Source of the DNA: Candidatus Bathyarchaeota archaeon
GTDB lineage: Archaea > Thermoproteota > Bathyarchaeia > Bathyarchaeales > DTEX01
Length of the DNA: 12,333 nucleotides
Direction of reading: 5' to 3'
Assembly: GCA_021158305.1 (NCBI GenBank)
Contig: JAGGUU010000024.1
Location: 1-12,333, forward strand
Position 1 is the stretch's first letter. Every line of letters begins with the position of its first letter. The notes beneath the pieces were generated by a model that saw only the letters and a list, made by a program, of their open reading frames with translations, ran no database searches and was not told the origin of the DNA. A program made the position numbers and the translations under genes. Shown piece after piece: positions 1-7,478 of this stretch.

Positions 1-2
1 AG

Positions 3-1109
3 GAATACTCTGGACAATATCTTAGATCAATAGAATCTATAAGAACCCTCGGCGGGGTCTATGGAACATTCCAAAGCGTCTCAGTCTTTATAGTTATGAC
101 CTTAGATATCCTGTCAACCTTCATCAATATGTCTAACATCGTATATTACTCATACGTTGTCTCCGCAGTCGCGATAATGGTAATGTTCCTTGGCTTCAAA
201 GCAGTAGTGCCCAAAGAAACGCTTGTATACATAGATAAGAATGATCCTCCAAGACTCTACCAGCTATTTAAGTTCTCCTTCATGCTAGCCGTTCTCTCAT
301 CAGCCGTTCCAGCGGTATTAATAGGCGTATCAGTTAATCCTTCATATGGCTTTATAATCTTTGGCGCTTCACTAATCCTTCCAGGACTCTTTGCATATAG
401 ACTTGAATCCCTTATAGTAAAGATTGATGAATATTATCCTACGTTCATTAAGGCCTTATGTGAGAATATGGCCTCCACGTCAAGCATCAAAAGCGCTCTG
501 TCATACGTTCTTCATATGGAACTGGGTCCCCTAAAGGGGCTAGTGAAGAGAGCCCTCGCGAGGCTTAGGCTTGGAATAAGAATAGAAAAGTCCATAGATC
601 TTTTGTCGTCAGAATCTGCTTCTTATCGTATTTATACAATGAACCGTATGCTTCTCGACACCATAAATTATGGCGGGGATCTAATCGAGGTTGGAAAGAT
701 CCTCGGGGACTCATGCATAAAATTTCTGGAATTCAGGAAGAGAAGGAGCTCCGTGGCAAAGAGTTTTAAGACGATAATCTTTATTCTTCATCCGGTTACA
801 GTCGCTTTACTTGTGATATTGACATATCTATGCAGATTCTTCTCGCAAAGCATGGTCTCCCTACCATACTTTAGCTTTGGAGAGATGCCTGTCTCAACAA
901 TCCATATAGGAAATGCCTTGATGATTCTGTTCATAACCACTTTAAATGCTTTGGCACTCAGAGAAGCTGAAGGCGGATTCTGGGGAACCAGCTTACTATA
1001 CATTGGCTTACTATTGATATTGAGTGGAATCTCTTGGTTCGTTGGAGAGAAGTTAATGGATGTGATGTTCGGCCAGACGCTGAAAGGCTTCGAAAAATTA
1101 TTTGTGTAA
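3..1109 (+). CDS. arlJ: Archaellum assembly membrane platform protein ArlJ (FlaJ), 5'-truncated by window edge
   Basis: ArlJ is the polytopic membrane platform of the archaellum, working with the ATPase ArlI to assemble and rotate the filament; it belongs to the type II/IV pilus secretion-F (T2SSF) family. The reading frame is open to the window edge, so the ATG at 96 is internal: upstream codons encode GQYLRSIESIRTLGGVYGTF, typical of the end of the first T2SSF domain. About 368 residues are visible; whole FlaJ proteins are usually about 550. Order seen: end of the first cytoplasmic domain, a block of hydrophobic segments (from about SYVVSAVAIMVMF to YGFIIFGASLILPGLF), a second cytoplasmic helical T2SSF domain (about visible residues 135-255, with GIRIEKSIDLL and NYGGDLIEVGKILGDS), then further C-terminal membrane segments. 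It converges with cheA across 208 bases. A TadC/PilC-type pilus protein is the main alternative; the neighbouring chemotaxis genes favour the archaellum. Confidence 0.82.
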   Translation, partial: EYSGQYLRSIESIRTLGGVYGTFQSVSVFIVMTLDILSTFINMSNIVYYSYVVSAVAIMVMFLGFKAVVPKETLVYIDKNDPPRLYQLFKFSFMLAVLSSAVPAVLIGVSVNPSYGFIIFGASLILPGLFAYRLESLIVKIDEYYPTFIKALCENMASTSSIKSALSYVLHMELGPLKGLVKRALARLRLGIRIEKSIDLLSSESASYRIYTMNRMLLDTINYGGDLIEVGKILGDSCIKFLEFRKRRSSVAKSFKTIIFILHPVTVALLVILTYLCRFFSQSMVSLPYFSFGEMPVSTIHIGNALMILFITTLNALALREAEGGFWGTSLLYIGLLLILSGISWFVGEKLMDVMFGQTLKGFEKLFV

Positions 1110-1317
1110 TTCTTTCCGAACTGGCCTTTTTAGAGATTTTTGTTCCTATAAATCTTTAAAAAATATTTTTCTTGGATACGCTCTTTCCCCCAATAGTAGT
1201 AAAGTTTTTTATGATTGCTTAGCAGGATGAGAACTACACTACAAGCATTATTTTATAAATGACGTTTTAATACCGAAATATAACAGGCAACTTTAAAATC
1301 GTAAATGTTTAAGACTT
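1110..1317. terminator. Convergent intergenic region between arlJ and cheA with T-rich tracts
   Basis: This 208-base AT-rich stretch holds no ORF that I can support. Reading from arlJ there are consecutive T-tracts at 1127-1131, 1137-1141 and 1166-1170, the last within an A/T palindrome (AAAAATATTTTT). This is the kind of U-run terminator archaea use without a GC hairpin. On the cheA side the strand is AT-rich but the T-runs are shorter (GATTTTAAAG on the minus strand near 1290-1302). Termination activity is inferred from composition and the convergent layout only. Confidence 0.45.
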
Positions 1318-3321
1318 TCACGAAAGTATCCGAAGTATGGCATCCTTTCTTTTCCTACCGATTAGATTTGCAGGGTCAAGGATTAGCACCACTTGGCCAT
1401 CACCTAAAATAGTCACTCCGGCTATTCCCTCAATCTTTTTCAAACTTTCATCTAATGTTTTGATGACGATCTCCTGCATTCCGACTATCGAATCCACTAT
1501 CAATCCAAAGTTGATCGGATCTCTATTTATGACAACTGCATTATATTCTTCCGTTTCGAGATCCATATATCCGAGTATCTTCCGAAGATGAAAAACCGGC
1601 AATATATTACCCCGAAGATTAATCGCACTAACGTCTCCGATCTTTTTTAATTCTGATTTCTTAATGCGAATTACCTCATCAATATGGTTTAATGGAATCG
1701 CGTAAGTTTGGTCTGCAACTTTTATCAGTATCGCTTTAACTATGGCTAATGTAAGCGGTAACGTGAGAGTAACTTTTGTCCCTTTTCCAACAGCTGACTC
1801 TATTTGAACAGTTCCTCCTAGCGACTCTATTTTTGTCTTCACTATATCCATACCGACACCTCTACCTGAAGTTTCAGTAACTTTCTCAGATGTTGAAAAA
1901 CCAGGCAGAAAAATCAGATCGATTAGTTGCTGAGCAGTCATCACTTTAGATTCCGCTTCGCTGATAATCCCTTTCTCCAAAGCTTTTCTTTTTATCTTCT
2001 CTGGATCTAAACCTGCTCCATCATCTTCCACAGTAATTAGAATGTGATCCTTTTTTCTTTCAGCGGTAAGTTTGACCGTTCCTTCTGGAGGTTTACCGAT
2101 CTTCTCTCTTTTTTCCGGAGGCTCGATTCCATGATCGATAGCATTACGTAGAAGATGCAGTAATGGCTCGCCGATTTCATCCAGTACTGTTCGATCAACT
2201 TCTATCTCTTTCCCTTCAATTATGAAATTAACTTTCTTTCCCAACTTTCTTGCAATATCTCTAACAAGACGTGGAAAGCGATTAAATATATGTCCTACTG
2301 GAACCATTCTGATACGCATAACCAAATTATGCAGCTCAGAAGTTAATCTATCAATACTATCCAGAGTTGTCTTTAAAGAATCTAATTTATAATCAGATGA
2401 TAATCTTAAAAGTTGGATTTTATTTATTATGAGTTCGCCTACCAGATTCATCAGTTTGTCCAGTTCTTCTCTGCGAACTCTAATTGTTTGGACGGCGCTG
2501 AAGTCCACCTCAATTTTAGGTTCGAGATGCACTTCTTTATTTTGAATATCAATTGGTTTTGCGCCTTTTTCTTGAAGTTCCTCTTTAAATCTCTTTATTT
2601 TTACGTCGCTAACTTCTGAGACTTTTTTTACAACTTCCTCAATCTTTTCCTTTCCATAATTGGTCATTACGAGAATATTGAAAGTTGCCTCATTGAATTT
2701 TCCATCCTCTATTTTCTTAATTTCTGGAAAACATCGCACTATTTTCCCGATCTTTTCAAGAGCCGTAATGATCATATAGGCTCTTGCAGATTTGAAGAGA
2801 CAATCCTCATTTAGCCTAACAGTAACAAAAAAACATTCACCCGCATTTCCAAGCGAATTAACTTCTGCTTCTAATGCTTTCAATTCTTCCATGCTTAGAG
2901 AAGGAGAGATCTCCTCTTCTTCATTTGTGTCTCTTTTCTCTGTTATGCAGCTTTCAATTTTTTCTACAAGATACGAAAAATCTTCCTCTTTTCTTTCTCC
3001 CATTTCGAGATGATTTATTCTCTTCTCTAAGGCATCAACGCACTCAAAAAGAATATCTATTAAATCTGGCGAAGGTTTCATTAAGCCTTTACGTATACTG
3101 TCAAAAACATCTTCCATCTTGTGAGTTAACTCTTGAATGTCCGTGAAACCCATCATTCCTGAAGAGCCTTTAAGCGTGTGAGCAGCACGAAATATTTCGT
3201 TTATAACCTCCTGATTCTTAGGATTCTTCTCTAGCTCTAAAAGAGACTGAGTTATGATCTCCAGCTGCTCTTTCGCTTCTTGAATAAAGATTTCCATGTA
3301 CTGCTCTATTTCTTCACTCAT
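1318..3321 (-). CDS. cheA: Chemotaxis histidine kinase CheA
   Basis: CheA autophosphorylates in response to receptor state and passes phosphate to CheY and CheB; it acts in the cytoplasm in the receptor array. All five domains are present (numbering from the ATG at 3321, 667 residues). P1 HPt, about 1-120, has phosphorylatable His48 in AAHTLKGSSG. A P2-like response-regulator docking domain lies at about 160-245. P3 dimerisation is at about 278-340 (LDKLMNLVGELI). P4 ATPase, about 341-530, has N box LLRNAIDHGIEP (Asn393), G1 EDDGAGLD and G2 GRGVGMD. P5, about 533-667, is CheW-like. Start choice: an ATG at 3333 is in frame, but the ATG at 3321 forms an ATGA overlap with the cheB stop and has a GGAGAT purine motif about nine bases upstream, so I prefer it. 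The four-residue difference does not touch a domain. It is the last gene of the minus-strand che block, and no key residue is missing. Confidence 0.96.
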   Translation of the reverse strand: MSEEIEQYMEIFIQEAKEQLEIITQSLLELEKNPKNQEVINEIFRAAHTLKGSSGMMGFTDIQELTHKMEDVFDSIRKGLMKPSPDLIDILFECVDALEKRINHLEMGERKEEDFSYLVEKIESCITEKRDTNEEEEISPSLSMEELKALEAEVNSLGNAGECFFVTVRLNEDCLFKSARAYMIITALEKIGKIVRCFPEIKKIEDGKFNEATFNILVMTNYGKEKIEEVVKKVSEVSDVKIKRFKEELQEKGAKPIDIQNKEVHLEPKIEVDFSAVQTIRVRREELDKLMNLVGELIINKIQLLRLSSDYKLDSLKTTLDSIDRLTSELHNLVMRIRMVPVGHIFNRFPRLVRDIARKLGKKVNFIIEGKEIEVDRTVLDEIGEPLLHLLRNAIDHGIEPPEKREKIGKPPEGTVKLTAERKKDHILITVEDDGAGLDPEKIKRKALEKGIISEAESKVMTAQQLIDLIFLPGFSTSEKVTETSGRGVGMDIVKTKIESLGGTVQIESAVGKGTKVTLTLPLTLAIVKAILIKVADQTYAIPLNHIDEVIRIKKSELKKIGDVSAINLRGNILPVFHLRKILGYMDLETEEYNAVVINRDPINFGLIVDSIVGMQEIVIKTLDESLKKIEGIAGVTILGDGQVVLILDPANLIGRKRKDAILRILS

Positions 3322-4331
3322 TTCTTTCTGCATCTCCGCATTATCTCGAGAGGTATTTTATGGAGAGGCAGAACAACATCGACGCATCCTTCTTCTATCG
3401 CTGCTTTTGGCATTCCGAAAACTACGCTTGTCTCCTCGTCTTGAGCAATTGTAAAGCCACGATTTTCTTTGATTTTTTTCATTCCATAAGCGCCGTCTCT
3501 GCCCATGCCTGTTAAAAGGACGCCTATGGTTTTAGACTTGTAAATTTCAGCGACAGATTCCATCATTGGATCGACTGCGGGTCTAACACCATGAATGGCT
3601 GGTCCTCTACGTAATTGTATTCGGCCAGTTTTAGACACTGTCATGTGAAAACCTCCGGGAGCTATCAAGGCTAGTTGCTTCGAGACGTAGTCGCCATCTT
3701 CGGCTTCTTTCACCTTAAACTTGCACATTGAATCTAGTCGTTCCGCGAAAGGTTTCGTGAAGCCTTCAGGCATATGTTGCACGATGAGAATGGGCGGAAC
3801 ATTATCTGGAAGACTAGTTAAAACATGCGTTAAAGCTTGAGGACCGCCTGTAGATGCGCCAATAGCTACGATCTTGTCTGTTAACTCGTAAGCTTCTATG
3901 TGGACTGGCTTGATTTTCAGCTTGTGAAGATTTGCTGAAGCTGCCATTTTAATTTTTGAAATGATCTCATCTTTAATTGTGCTTAGATTTAGAGAGATTT
4001 TTCCTGAAGGCTTAGGAATATAATCAACCGCACCGTACTCCAAAGCCTTAAAAGTATGTATTGCTCCCTCTTGAGTTAATGCGCTCAACATTATTACGGG
4101 TTTAGGATTCTTCTTCATGATCTGTTTGAGGACGGATAAACCGTCCATCCTTGGCATTTCAATATCAAGAGTTATGACATCCGGTTTCAGTTCATCTAAT
4201 TTATTTAAGGCTTCTTCACCGTCTCTTGCTGTGCCGATAACTTGAAGTTGGGGATCTGAATTTATTATGTCAGAAATAACATTTCGCATAAAAATTGAGT
4301 CTTCAACGATAAACACCTTTATTTGTTTCAA
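3318..4331 (-). CDS. cheB: Chemotaxis response regulator / protein-glutamate methylesterase CheB
   Basis: CheB removes methyl groups from receptor glutamates (and can deamidate glutamines), opposing CheR; phosphorylation by CheA activates it. Residues 1-120 are a receiver domain with acidic residues at 10-11, phosphoacceptor Asp56 (ITLDIEMPRMDG) and Lys107 in IPKP. A linker at about 121-150 leads to the esterase domain at about 152-335, with the catalytic triad visible as Ser160 (IGASTGG), His186 (VQHMP) and Asp279 (TGMGRDG). The length of 337 is usual. The start is TTG, preceded by GAGG eight bases upstream; the next in-frame ATG is residue 15, which would remove the first receiver strand and acidic pair, so TTG is well supported. 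The gene overlaps cheA by the ATGA junction and follows cheW by 40 bases. Confidence 0.96.
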   Translation of the reverse strand: MKQIKVFIVEDSIFMRNVISDIINSDPQLQVIGTARDGEEALNKLDELKPDVITLDIEMPRMDGLSVLKQIMKKNPKPVIMLSALTQEGAIHTFKALEYGAVDYIPKPSGKISLNLSTIKDEIISKIKMAASANLHKLKIKPVHIEAYELTDKIVAIGASTGGPQALTHVLTSLPDNVPPILIVQHMPEGFTKPFAERLDSMCKFKVKEAEDGDYVSKQLALIAPGGFHMTVSKTGRIQLRRGPAIHGVRPAVDPMMESVAEIYKSKTIGVLLTGMGRDGAYGMKKIKENRGFTIAQDEETSVVFGMPKAAIEEGCVDVVLPLHKIPLEIMRRCRKK

Positions 4332-4371
4332 TTTTTCTTCCTCAATGAAAAAGAAAGTGAGATATTATTTG

Positions 4372-4899
4372 TTATCCCGAAATTTCTGCGGGTGAAGTTT
4401 CTGGCGTCGATGACTCCGCTGATGACGTAGCTAACTCTTCTATTGCCTCCGTTGCCTCGGCATTTTTCTTTGAGATCACCTTCTGTAGATCTAATAGTAT
4501 TATTAAATCTTCACCACGTTTTGCTATGCCTAAGACACAGTCTGAGTCAACTGTTGTGAGTATGTCAGGAGTTCTTTCTGTGTCGCTCTGCGAGACGCTC
4601 ATTACTTCCATCACGGAATCTACGATTATGCCAACTGCTTTTTTGTCTTCGTTCTGCACAATAATCATTATCTTGCTTTTTTCGCCTCTGCTCTTTTCCT
4701 TGATTCCGAATCTTTTACGTAAGTCTATGACTGGAATCACTTCTCCCCGTAGGTTCGTTACTCCCTCAATGTAAAAAGGAGCGTAGGGAACTGGTGTTAT
4801 ATCTTGTACTTCTCTGATCTCTCTTACTTGATGCACATCGGTTCCGTAAAGAACGCCGTCGAGACTAAAGAGAACTATCTGTTTTTCATTGCTCATCAT
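4372..4899 (-). CDS. cheW: Chemotaxis coupling protein CheW
   Basis: CheW is the SH3-like scaffold that joins receptors to the P5 domain of CheA. One CheW domain fills residues 6-142, including the signature GVTNLRGEVIPVIDLR at 46-61 and ILLDLQKV near the end. Residues about 143-175 are an added tail rich in Glu, Ala, Ser and Thr that most CheW proteins lack and that looks disordered. The start is well placed: AGGAGG lies eight bases before two consecutive ATG codons (4899 and 4896), the clearest ribosome binding site in the minus-strand block. It sits 21 bases after the receptor gene and 40 bases before cheB, implying co-transcription. The only uncertainty is which of the two ATGs is used. 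Confidence 0.95.
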   Translation of the reverse strand: MMSNEKQIVLFSLDGVLYGTDVHQVREIREVQDITPVPYAPFYIEGVTNLRGEVIPVIDLRKRFGIKEKSRGEKSKIMIIVQNEDKKAVGIIVDSVMEVMSVSQSDTERTPDILTTVDSDCVLGIAKRGEDLIILLDLQKVISKKNAEATEAIEELATSSAESSTPETSPAEISG

Positions 4900-4920
4900 T
4901 TCAAATTCCTCCTAGGCTTA

Positions 4921-6003
4921 TTAGGCTAAGCTTCTGAGGATTCCTTGGAGCTTTTCAGCTTCAGCAAGTATTTCGATTAATCTTGATTCGGCTTGTTCAG
5001 CTTCGTTCATAATCCTCTTTGATATCGTTGCCATCTCCTCTGCTGCAGCTGATTGTTCTTCTACTCCTGCTGAAGCTTCTTCAGCTGCGGAAGCACTTTC
5101 TTGCGCAACGCTTGCTACCTCATCTATTGCTTTAACAACTTCTTTTGCCGATGCCATTCCTTGCTGAACTTGTGCATTAAGATTCTCCATAATCTTTGCA
5201 ACGTTCTGAATGGCTTCGCGTATCTGATTTGCGCCTTCAAGAGCGACTCTTATAACCTGCTCGCCATCAACTGTTTCCTTGTTAGACTGCTGTGCAAGAT
5301 TAAAGACTGATGAGCCAGCTTCTTTTATATCGCTGATTGAAGCTTCTGCTTCACTGGCAGTTTCTCTTGTTTGACTTGCAAGATTTTTCACAGCATCTGC
5401 AACGACAGCGAAGCCTCTACCAGCCTCGCCAACTCTAGCAGCCTCGATTGCCGCGTTCAGCGCAAGCATGTTCGTCTGACTTGCAACGTCAGTAATCGAG
5501 CTTGTTAGTTTACCTACCCGCTCGATCGTGGATATCATATTATCGACAGATTTCAAGACTTGACCCATTCTTTCTCGAATATTACGAATTGTTTCGCTTG
5601 CCTTTGAACCCATTTCAGCGACTTTGTTAGCTCTCCCCAGCACTTCTTGTGTCGTTGAATTTACTGTTTGCGAAGCTTTAGCTGTTTCGTTCAATAATGT
5701 AGATAAAGTATTCATGTTCTTCGCGGATTCCTCAGCGATCTTCGATAGTCTCTGCGCACCTTCAGAGACTTGCTGGGAAGCAGTAGCCAGCTGCTGTATA
5801 TTCGTAGAGAGTTGATCCGAGACCTTTGAAGCATTTGCTGTATACTCTTTCAAGTTCGTCGCTGATTGTTTAGCATTAGTAACTAATTTTACGAGGGTGT
5901 CCACTCTCTTTAAGGCCTCTGAAAGGGCATTGTAGTCTATGTCTTTTTTGTCTTTGCTTCTCTCGAAGAGCTTCTCCTCTCCTTCATTATGTTTTCGAGA
6001 CAT
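4921..6003 (-). CDS. Soluble methyl-accepting chemotaxis protein (cytoplasmic receptor)
   Basis: This is a chemoreceptor signalling protein without membrane segments or a recognisable ligand domain. Numbered from the ATG at 6003 (360 residues), a polar N-terminus of about 25 residues leads straight into a long antiparallel coiled coil. The hairpin tip, which binds CheA and CheW, is QTNMLALNAAIEAARVGEAG with GRGFAVVAD following, at about 176-203. The two arms are nearly equal, about 165 residues each. Glu/Gln/Ala/Ser-rich helix segments (for example EEASAGVEEQSAAAEE) are plausible methylation and deamidation targets of the neighbouring cheR, cheB and cheD products. Start choice is uncertain: the frame opens at TTG 6024, with ATGs at 6009 and 6003. 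A TATA-like element at 6038-6048 would place transcription start near 6017, and GGGA lies six bases before the 6003 ATG, so I prefer 6003. The signal sensed cannot be read from the sequence. Confidence 0.93.
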   Translation of the reverse strand: MSRKHNEGEEKLFERSKDKKDIDYNALSEALKRVDTLVKLVTNAKQSATNLKEYTANASKVSDQLSTNIQQLATASQQVSEGAQRLSKIAEESAKNMNTLSTLLNETAKASQTVNSTTQEVLGRANKVAEMGSKASETIRNIRERMGQVLKSVDNMISTIERVGKLTSSITDVASQTNMLALNAAIEAARVGEAGRGFAVVADAVKNLASQTRETASEAEASISDIKEAGSSVFNLAQQSNKETVDGEQVIRVALEGANQIREAIQNVAKIMENLNAQVQQGMASAKEVVKAIDEVASVAQESASAAEEASAGVEEQSAAAEEMATISKRIMNEAEQAESRLIEILAEAEKLQGILRSLA

Positions 6004-6024
6004 TTTCATTCCCGTTTCTATCAA

Positions 6025-6080
6025 TTCTATGAAAAAGAATATTTAAGAACTAATAAGTCAAAAATTTAACAGACAAGATC
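6025..6080 (-). promoter_or_regulatory. Possible internal promoter before the receptor gene
   Basis: The 56 bases between cheR and the receptor contain, on the minus strand, CTTAAATATTC (6038-6048), a good archaeal TATA-box match. At the usual 25-27 base spacing it would start transcription near 6017, just before the two ATG candidates of the receptor. This suggests the receptor-cheW-cheB-cheA group can be transcribed apart from cheR. This is inferred from motif and spacing only. Confidence 0.4.
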
Positions 6081-6896
6081 TTAGATTTTCTGAAATATTT
6101 TTCTTTCGTTATCAATACAGATAAATTTATCCGCTACTTTTTCTGGGAGGATCTCTGTCTTTCCAAGAATTAAGTAACCATTATGATTCAGTGCATTATA
6201 GAAATCCATACAAATTTTATTTTGGGCTTCTGGAGAAAAGTATATGAAGGTATTTCTGCAAAATATCACATCTAAATTTCGGTATTTTACTCCCTGTGTT
6301 AAATCCATGTTTTTAAAATGTACTAAACGCCGAACACACCCACTAACCTTATATTTTCCATTAACTTTTATGAAGTATTTTTGAATATACGATCTGCTAA
6401 TTTTTTCAACAACTCTTTCTTCGTATTCTCCAATTATTGCCTTATTTAAAGCACATTCATCAATATCAATAGCATATATTGAAATCAAATATTTATTAAC
6501 ATTTGATTTAAGAACGTCATTTATAATCATGCTTATAGTATATGGTTCTTCTCCACTTGAGCAGCCAGCACTTAAAATTCTTATTACCCTTTTATTACTT
6601 AATAGCACAGGCAGTATTCTTGTCTTAAAATAGAAGAAAACGTCAGGGTCTCTAAAAAAACTTGTATAGTTTACAGTTAGATCTCTTATTAGTGAAGGCC
6701 ATTCATCTTCATTGTTTATAAGGATCTTCATATAATCCCAGTAGCTGTTTAATCCATAATTTTTCATCCTCAGATCTATTCTTCTTCGCAGATAACTGTC
6801 TCTATAGTAATTGCAATCCAGCCCTATTCTTCTCAAGATTATCTTTTTTAATACCTCGAAGCCATATTCTTCTGTTTCTTTGTATTTTGTGAACAT
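6081..6896 (-). CDS. cheR: Chemotaxis protein-glutamate methyltransferase CheR
   Basis: CheR transfers methyl groups from S-adenosylmethionine to receptor glutamates. The 271-residue length is standard. The N-terminal helical domain (about 10-75) carries basic RRRIDLRM. It is followed by VNYTSFFRDP (75-84), matching the conserved NxTxFFRD segment. The SAM-binding motif is SAGCSSGEEPYTISM (109-123), and the later family motif is IFCRNTFIYF (211-220). No C-terminal TPR or other extension is present. The gene leads the minus-strand che block and is transcribed away from cheY. ATG 6896 is the only sensible start; only a weak GGA lies just before it, and a TATA-like element at 6923-6930 would put transcription start within a few bases of the ATG, so the mRNA may be almost leaderless. 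AT-richness and codon use look more skewed than in the neighbouring che genes, by eye. Confidence 0.95.
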   Translation of the reverse strand: MFTKYKETEEYGFEVLKKIILRRIGLDCNYYRDSYLRRRIDLRMKNYGLNSYWDYMKILINNEDEWPSLIRDLTVNYTSFFRDPDVFFYFKTRILPVLLSNKRVIRILSAGCSSGEEPYTISMIINDVLKSNVNKYLISIYAIDIDECALNKAIIGEYEERVVEKISRSYIQKYFIKVNGKYKVSGCVRRLVHFKNMDLTQGVKYRNLDVIFCRNTFIYFSPEAQNKICMDFYNALNHNGYLILGKTEILPEKVADKFICIDNERKIFQKI

Positions 6897-7067
6897 TTTT
6901 CCATTTAAATGGAATTTTTAACATTATTTAGTATCTTTCTTTCCCACGCCTTTTTTATCATTTGAATAAATAAAATATTGTAAGTAAATTTTTGTACAGA
7001 CCAACTCTTATTAATCACATGAATTCTAAAAATCATTCTGATTCAGGATTTAAAGAGCGGATCTTCC
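6897..7067. promoter_or_regulatory. Divergent promoter region of cheR (minus) and cheY (plus)
   Basis: This AT-rich spacer must hold promoters for both che blocks. For cheR, minus-strand TAAATAAT at 6923-6930 with purine-rich sequence upstream (BRE-like) lies about 26 bases from position 6900, just before the ATG. Between them is the perfect 12-base palindrome CCATTTAAATGG (6901-6912). For cheY two TATA-like elements are possible: CTAAAAAT at 7026-7033, implying a leader of about a dozen bases, or ATAAAATATT near 6969-6978, implying a longer one. GCGGATC just before the cheY ATG may serve as ribosome binding site. All assignments rest on motif and spacing. Confidence 0.5.
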
Positions 7068-7436
7068 ATGGCTTCAGTACTTATAGTTGACGATGCCGCC
7101 TTTATGCGAATGGTTCTCAAGAAGATAATTATTCAGAGCGGCAACAAAGTTATAGCTGAAGCAGGCAATGGAGATGAGGCAGTAACGATGTACAAAAAGT
7201 ATAGGCCGGATCTCGTCTTTTTAGATATAGTGATGCCTCCTGGAAAAATGACAAAAGACGGTCTTGATGCATTGAAGATAATAATGAAGGAAGATCCAGA
7301 AGCTAAGGTTATCATGTGCAGTTCAATGGGTCAGCAAACTCTCATTACTGAGGCACTGAAAAATGGAGCTAAAGACTTTGTTGTAAAACCGTTTCGTCCA
7401 GTGAAAGTTCTTGAGGTTCTCTCAAAATACTCTTAG
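7068..7436 (+). CDS. cheY: Chemotaxis response regulator CheY
   Basis: CheY is the single-domain receiver that carries the signal from CheA to the motor; in archaea CheY-P normally acts through the adaptor CheF. The 122 residues form one receiver domain: Asp8-Asp9, phosphoacceptor Asp53 in VFLDIVMPP, Ser85/Ser86 at the switch Ser/Thr position, and Lys107 in VVKPF. The opening VLIVDDAAFMRMVLKKII is very typical of archaeal and Thermotoga-type CheY. Unusual: where the family reads MPxMDG after the phosphorylation site, this protein reads MPPGKMTKDG, about four extra residues in the loop after strand 3. It heads the plus-strand block cheY-cheD-cheC, and its stop codon overlaps the Shine-Dalgarno-like G-run of the following mini-ORF. 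Confidence 0.96.
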   Translation: MASVLIVDDAAFMRMVLKKIIIQSGNKVIAEAGNGDEAVTMYKKYRPDLVFLDIVMPPGKMTKDGLDALKIIMKEDPEAKVIMCSSMGQQTLITEALKNGAKDFVVKPFRPVKVLEVLSKYS

Positions 7437-7448
7437 GGGGCCGTAAAA

Positions 7449-7478
7449 ATGGCTGGCGGAGACTTTGAAGCAGAATGA
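7449..7478 (+). CDS. Nine-codon mini-ORF between cheY and cheD (possible coupling leader)
   Basis: ATG at 7449 opens a frame encoding MAGGDFEAE and ends in TGA at 7476-7478, forming an ATGA overlap with the cheD start at 7475. AGGGGG (7435-7440), overlapping the cheY stop, lies eight bases before this ATG and is a better ribosome binding site than anything at the usual distance before cheD itself. It could be a real leader peptide that delivers ribosomes to cheD. It could also be the original N-terminus of cheD separated by a one-base indel, or chance. I do not recognise the peptide. Confidence 0.35.
   Translation: MAGGDFEAE

Noticed and set aside
96..1109. A complete 337-residue gene starting at ATG 96.
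   Set aside because: The frame is open upstream to the window edge and encodes typical ArlJ sequence, so the gene begins outside the window.
1337..1591. Open frames on the plus strand opposite cheA, cheW and the receptor gene.
   Set aside because: They are antisense to strongly conserved che genes, have no ribosome binding sites and give low-complexity products.
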